Source: Synchiropus splendidus
Taxonomy: Eukaryota > Chordata > Actinopteri > Syngnathiformes > Callionymidae
Direction: 5' to 3'
Length of the DNA stretch: 64,000 bases
Assembly (NCBI RefSeq): GCF_027744825.2
Contig: NC_071336.1
Coordinates: forward strand, 25,576,501-25,640,500
Below, in pieces: positions 63,600-64,000 of the stretch. The position numbers were made by a program, and so were the translations under genes. Positions within the stretch are counted from its first letter, which is position 1; each line of letters opens with the position of its first letter. Under the pieces are notes generated by a model that saw nothing but the letters and a program-made list of their open reading frames with translations, had not been told where the DNA came from and searched no databases.

Positions 63600-63730
63600 C
63601 TACCCAGTGCCTCCTGGAGCAGTTGGACATGCCTGGAATACTTCACAAGAGAGCACAATGCCTCTTTCTACTTTGAATCTCTCCATGATGACTGCTCTCC
63701 TCTCTCTAGCTCAGCCACCCTGCAGACAAA
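63600..63730 (-). mobile_element. LINE remnant, same family as 17930-18180
   Basis: GGACATGCCTGGAATACTTC and GATGACTGCTCTCC...CTCAGCCACCCTGCAGA match the same minus-strand LINE segment found at 18050-18150 (GATGCCTGGAATACTGGGG, GATGGCTGAGCTTCTCAGTC). It is degenerate. Confidence 0.5.
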
Positions 63731-63744
63731 AAAACATTCTTCTA

Positions 63745-63990
63745 TGGAAAAAGAATTCGGGCCAATTGAAGAAAAAAAATAATTGGAAGAATTCTGAATT
63801 TCTGACTTTAAAGTGAGAATTCTGACTTTAATTTCAAAATTCTCACTTTGTGACGTTGAGCAATGATTTTTGGGGCAGGAATCGTCAGACTAAAGTCAGA
63901 AATCTGAGATTAAACTCACTTTAAAGTCAGAAGTCTGAGAAAAAAAAGCAGCGTTCTCATTTTAAAATAAGAATTCTGGCATTTTTTTTT
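63745..63990. repeat. degenerate 'aattctgactttaaag' tandem and inverted repeat
   Basis: The units AGAATTCTGAATTTCTGAC, GAGAATTCTGACTTTAA, AAGTCAGAAATCTGAGA, TAAAGTCAGAAGTCTGAG and AAGAATTCTGGCATTTTTT recur in both orientations, so the block can fold back on itself. It is simple-sequence, satellite-like DNA. Confidence 0.75.
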
Positions 63991-64000
63991 TCTTCACTGG

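Larger units (their letters stand above)
46421..64000 (+). other. odad2: odad2 (armc4) gene, 5' part (runs off right edge)
   Basis: Exons at 55131-55284 and 63020-63166 match vertebrate ARMC4/ODAD2 from the acidic linker into the first armadillo repeat ([38 protein letters not shown]). Three smaller exons upstream join in the same frame. The left limit is set at the candidate X-box promoter and is inferred. ODAD2 belongs to the outer dynein arm docking complex of motile cilia, and its loss causes ciliary dyskinesia (family knowledge). Most of the armadillo array lies beyond the window. Confidence 0.93.
63167..64000. other. odad2 intron start (continues past window)
   Basis: No exon is seen in this stretch. 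It contains a LINE remnant (63600-63730) and an A/T-rich inverted/tandem repeat block (63745-63990). Confidence 0.65.

Noticed and set aside
1..64000. CRISPR arrays, prokaryotic operons, phage or endogenous viral genes
   Set aside because: No regular spaced repeats, ribosome binding sites or viral protein motifs were seen. Spliced vertebrate genes explain the recognised coding sequence.

Overview
This is vertebrate nuclear DNA, almost certainly from a ray-finned (teleost) fish. Coding sequence is sparse and split by GT-AG introns of 0.1 to 7.7 kb. The rest is filled with degenerate LINE, tRNA-SINE and DNA-transposon remnants of types common in teleosts, plus A/T-rich and TA-dinucleotide simple repeats. 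I see no prokaryotic, plasmid, phage or CRISPR feature. Two protein-coding genes are recognisable, both partial and both on the + strand.

Region 1 (1 to about 32,105) is the 3' part of mpp7, the MAGUK p55 family scaffold MPP7. Seven coding exons join in one continuous frame: a 33-nt microexon (5507-5539), a Hook/linker exon (12910-13080) and five guanylate-kinase-like (GUK) exons (15359-15439, 18701-18794, 23273-23381, 26024-26167, 31530-31709). The stop codon is at 31707-31709 and a canonical AATAAA lies at 32080-32085. The exons for the L27, PDZ and SH3 domains must lie upstream of the window.

Region 2 (about 32,106 to 46,420) is intergenic DNA with no supported gene. It holds repeats, inverted repeats and a 68-bp TA microsatellite.

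Region 3 (about 46,421 to 64,000) is the 5' part of odad2 (armc4), an outer dynein arm docking complex armadillo protein of motile cilia. Two exons are very clear (55131-55284 and 63020-63166), two upstream exons are well supported by frame and splice sites (53646-53755, 54296-54370), and one 31-nt microexon is likely (53502-53532). At 46,421-46,522 a small CpG-rich segment carries two near-consensus RFX X-boxes, a forkhead core and a perfect GTAAGT donor. It is a good candidate for the ciliary promoter and non-coding first exon. The gene runs off the right edge.

The head-to-tail order mpp7 then odad2 matches the human MPP7-ARMC4 neighbourhood on 10p12, which supports both identifications. 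The genes are neighbours by conserved synteny and are not known to share a pathway: MPP7 organises epithelial junction and polarity complexes, ODAD2 anchors dynein arms in cilia. I did not find a previously undescribed biological system. The points most worth checking are the odad2 promoter and missing N-terminal exons, the mpp7 microexon, and several short inverted-repeat mobile elements.
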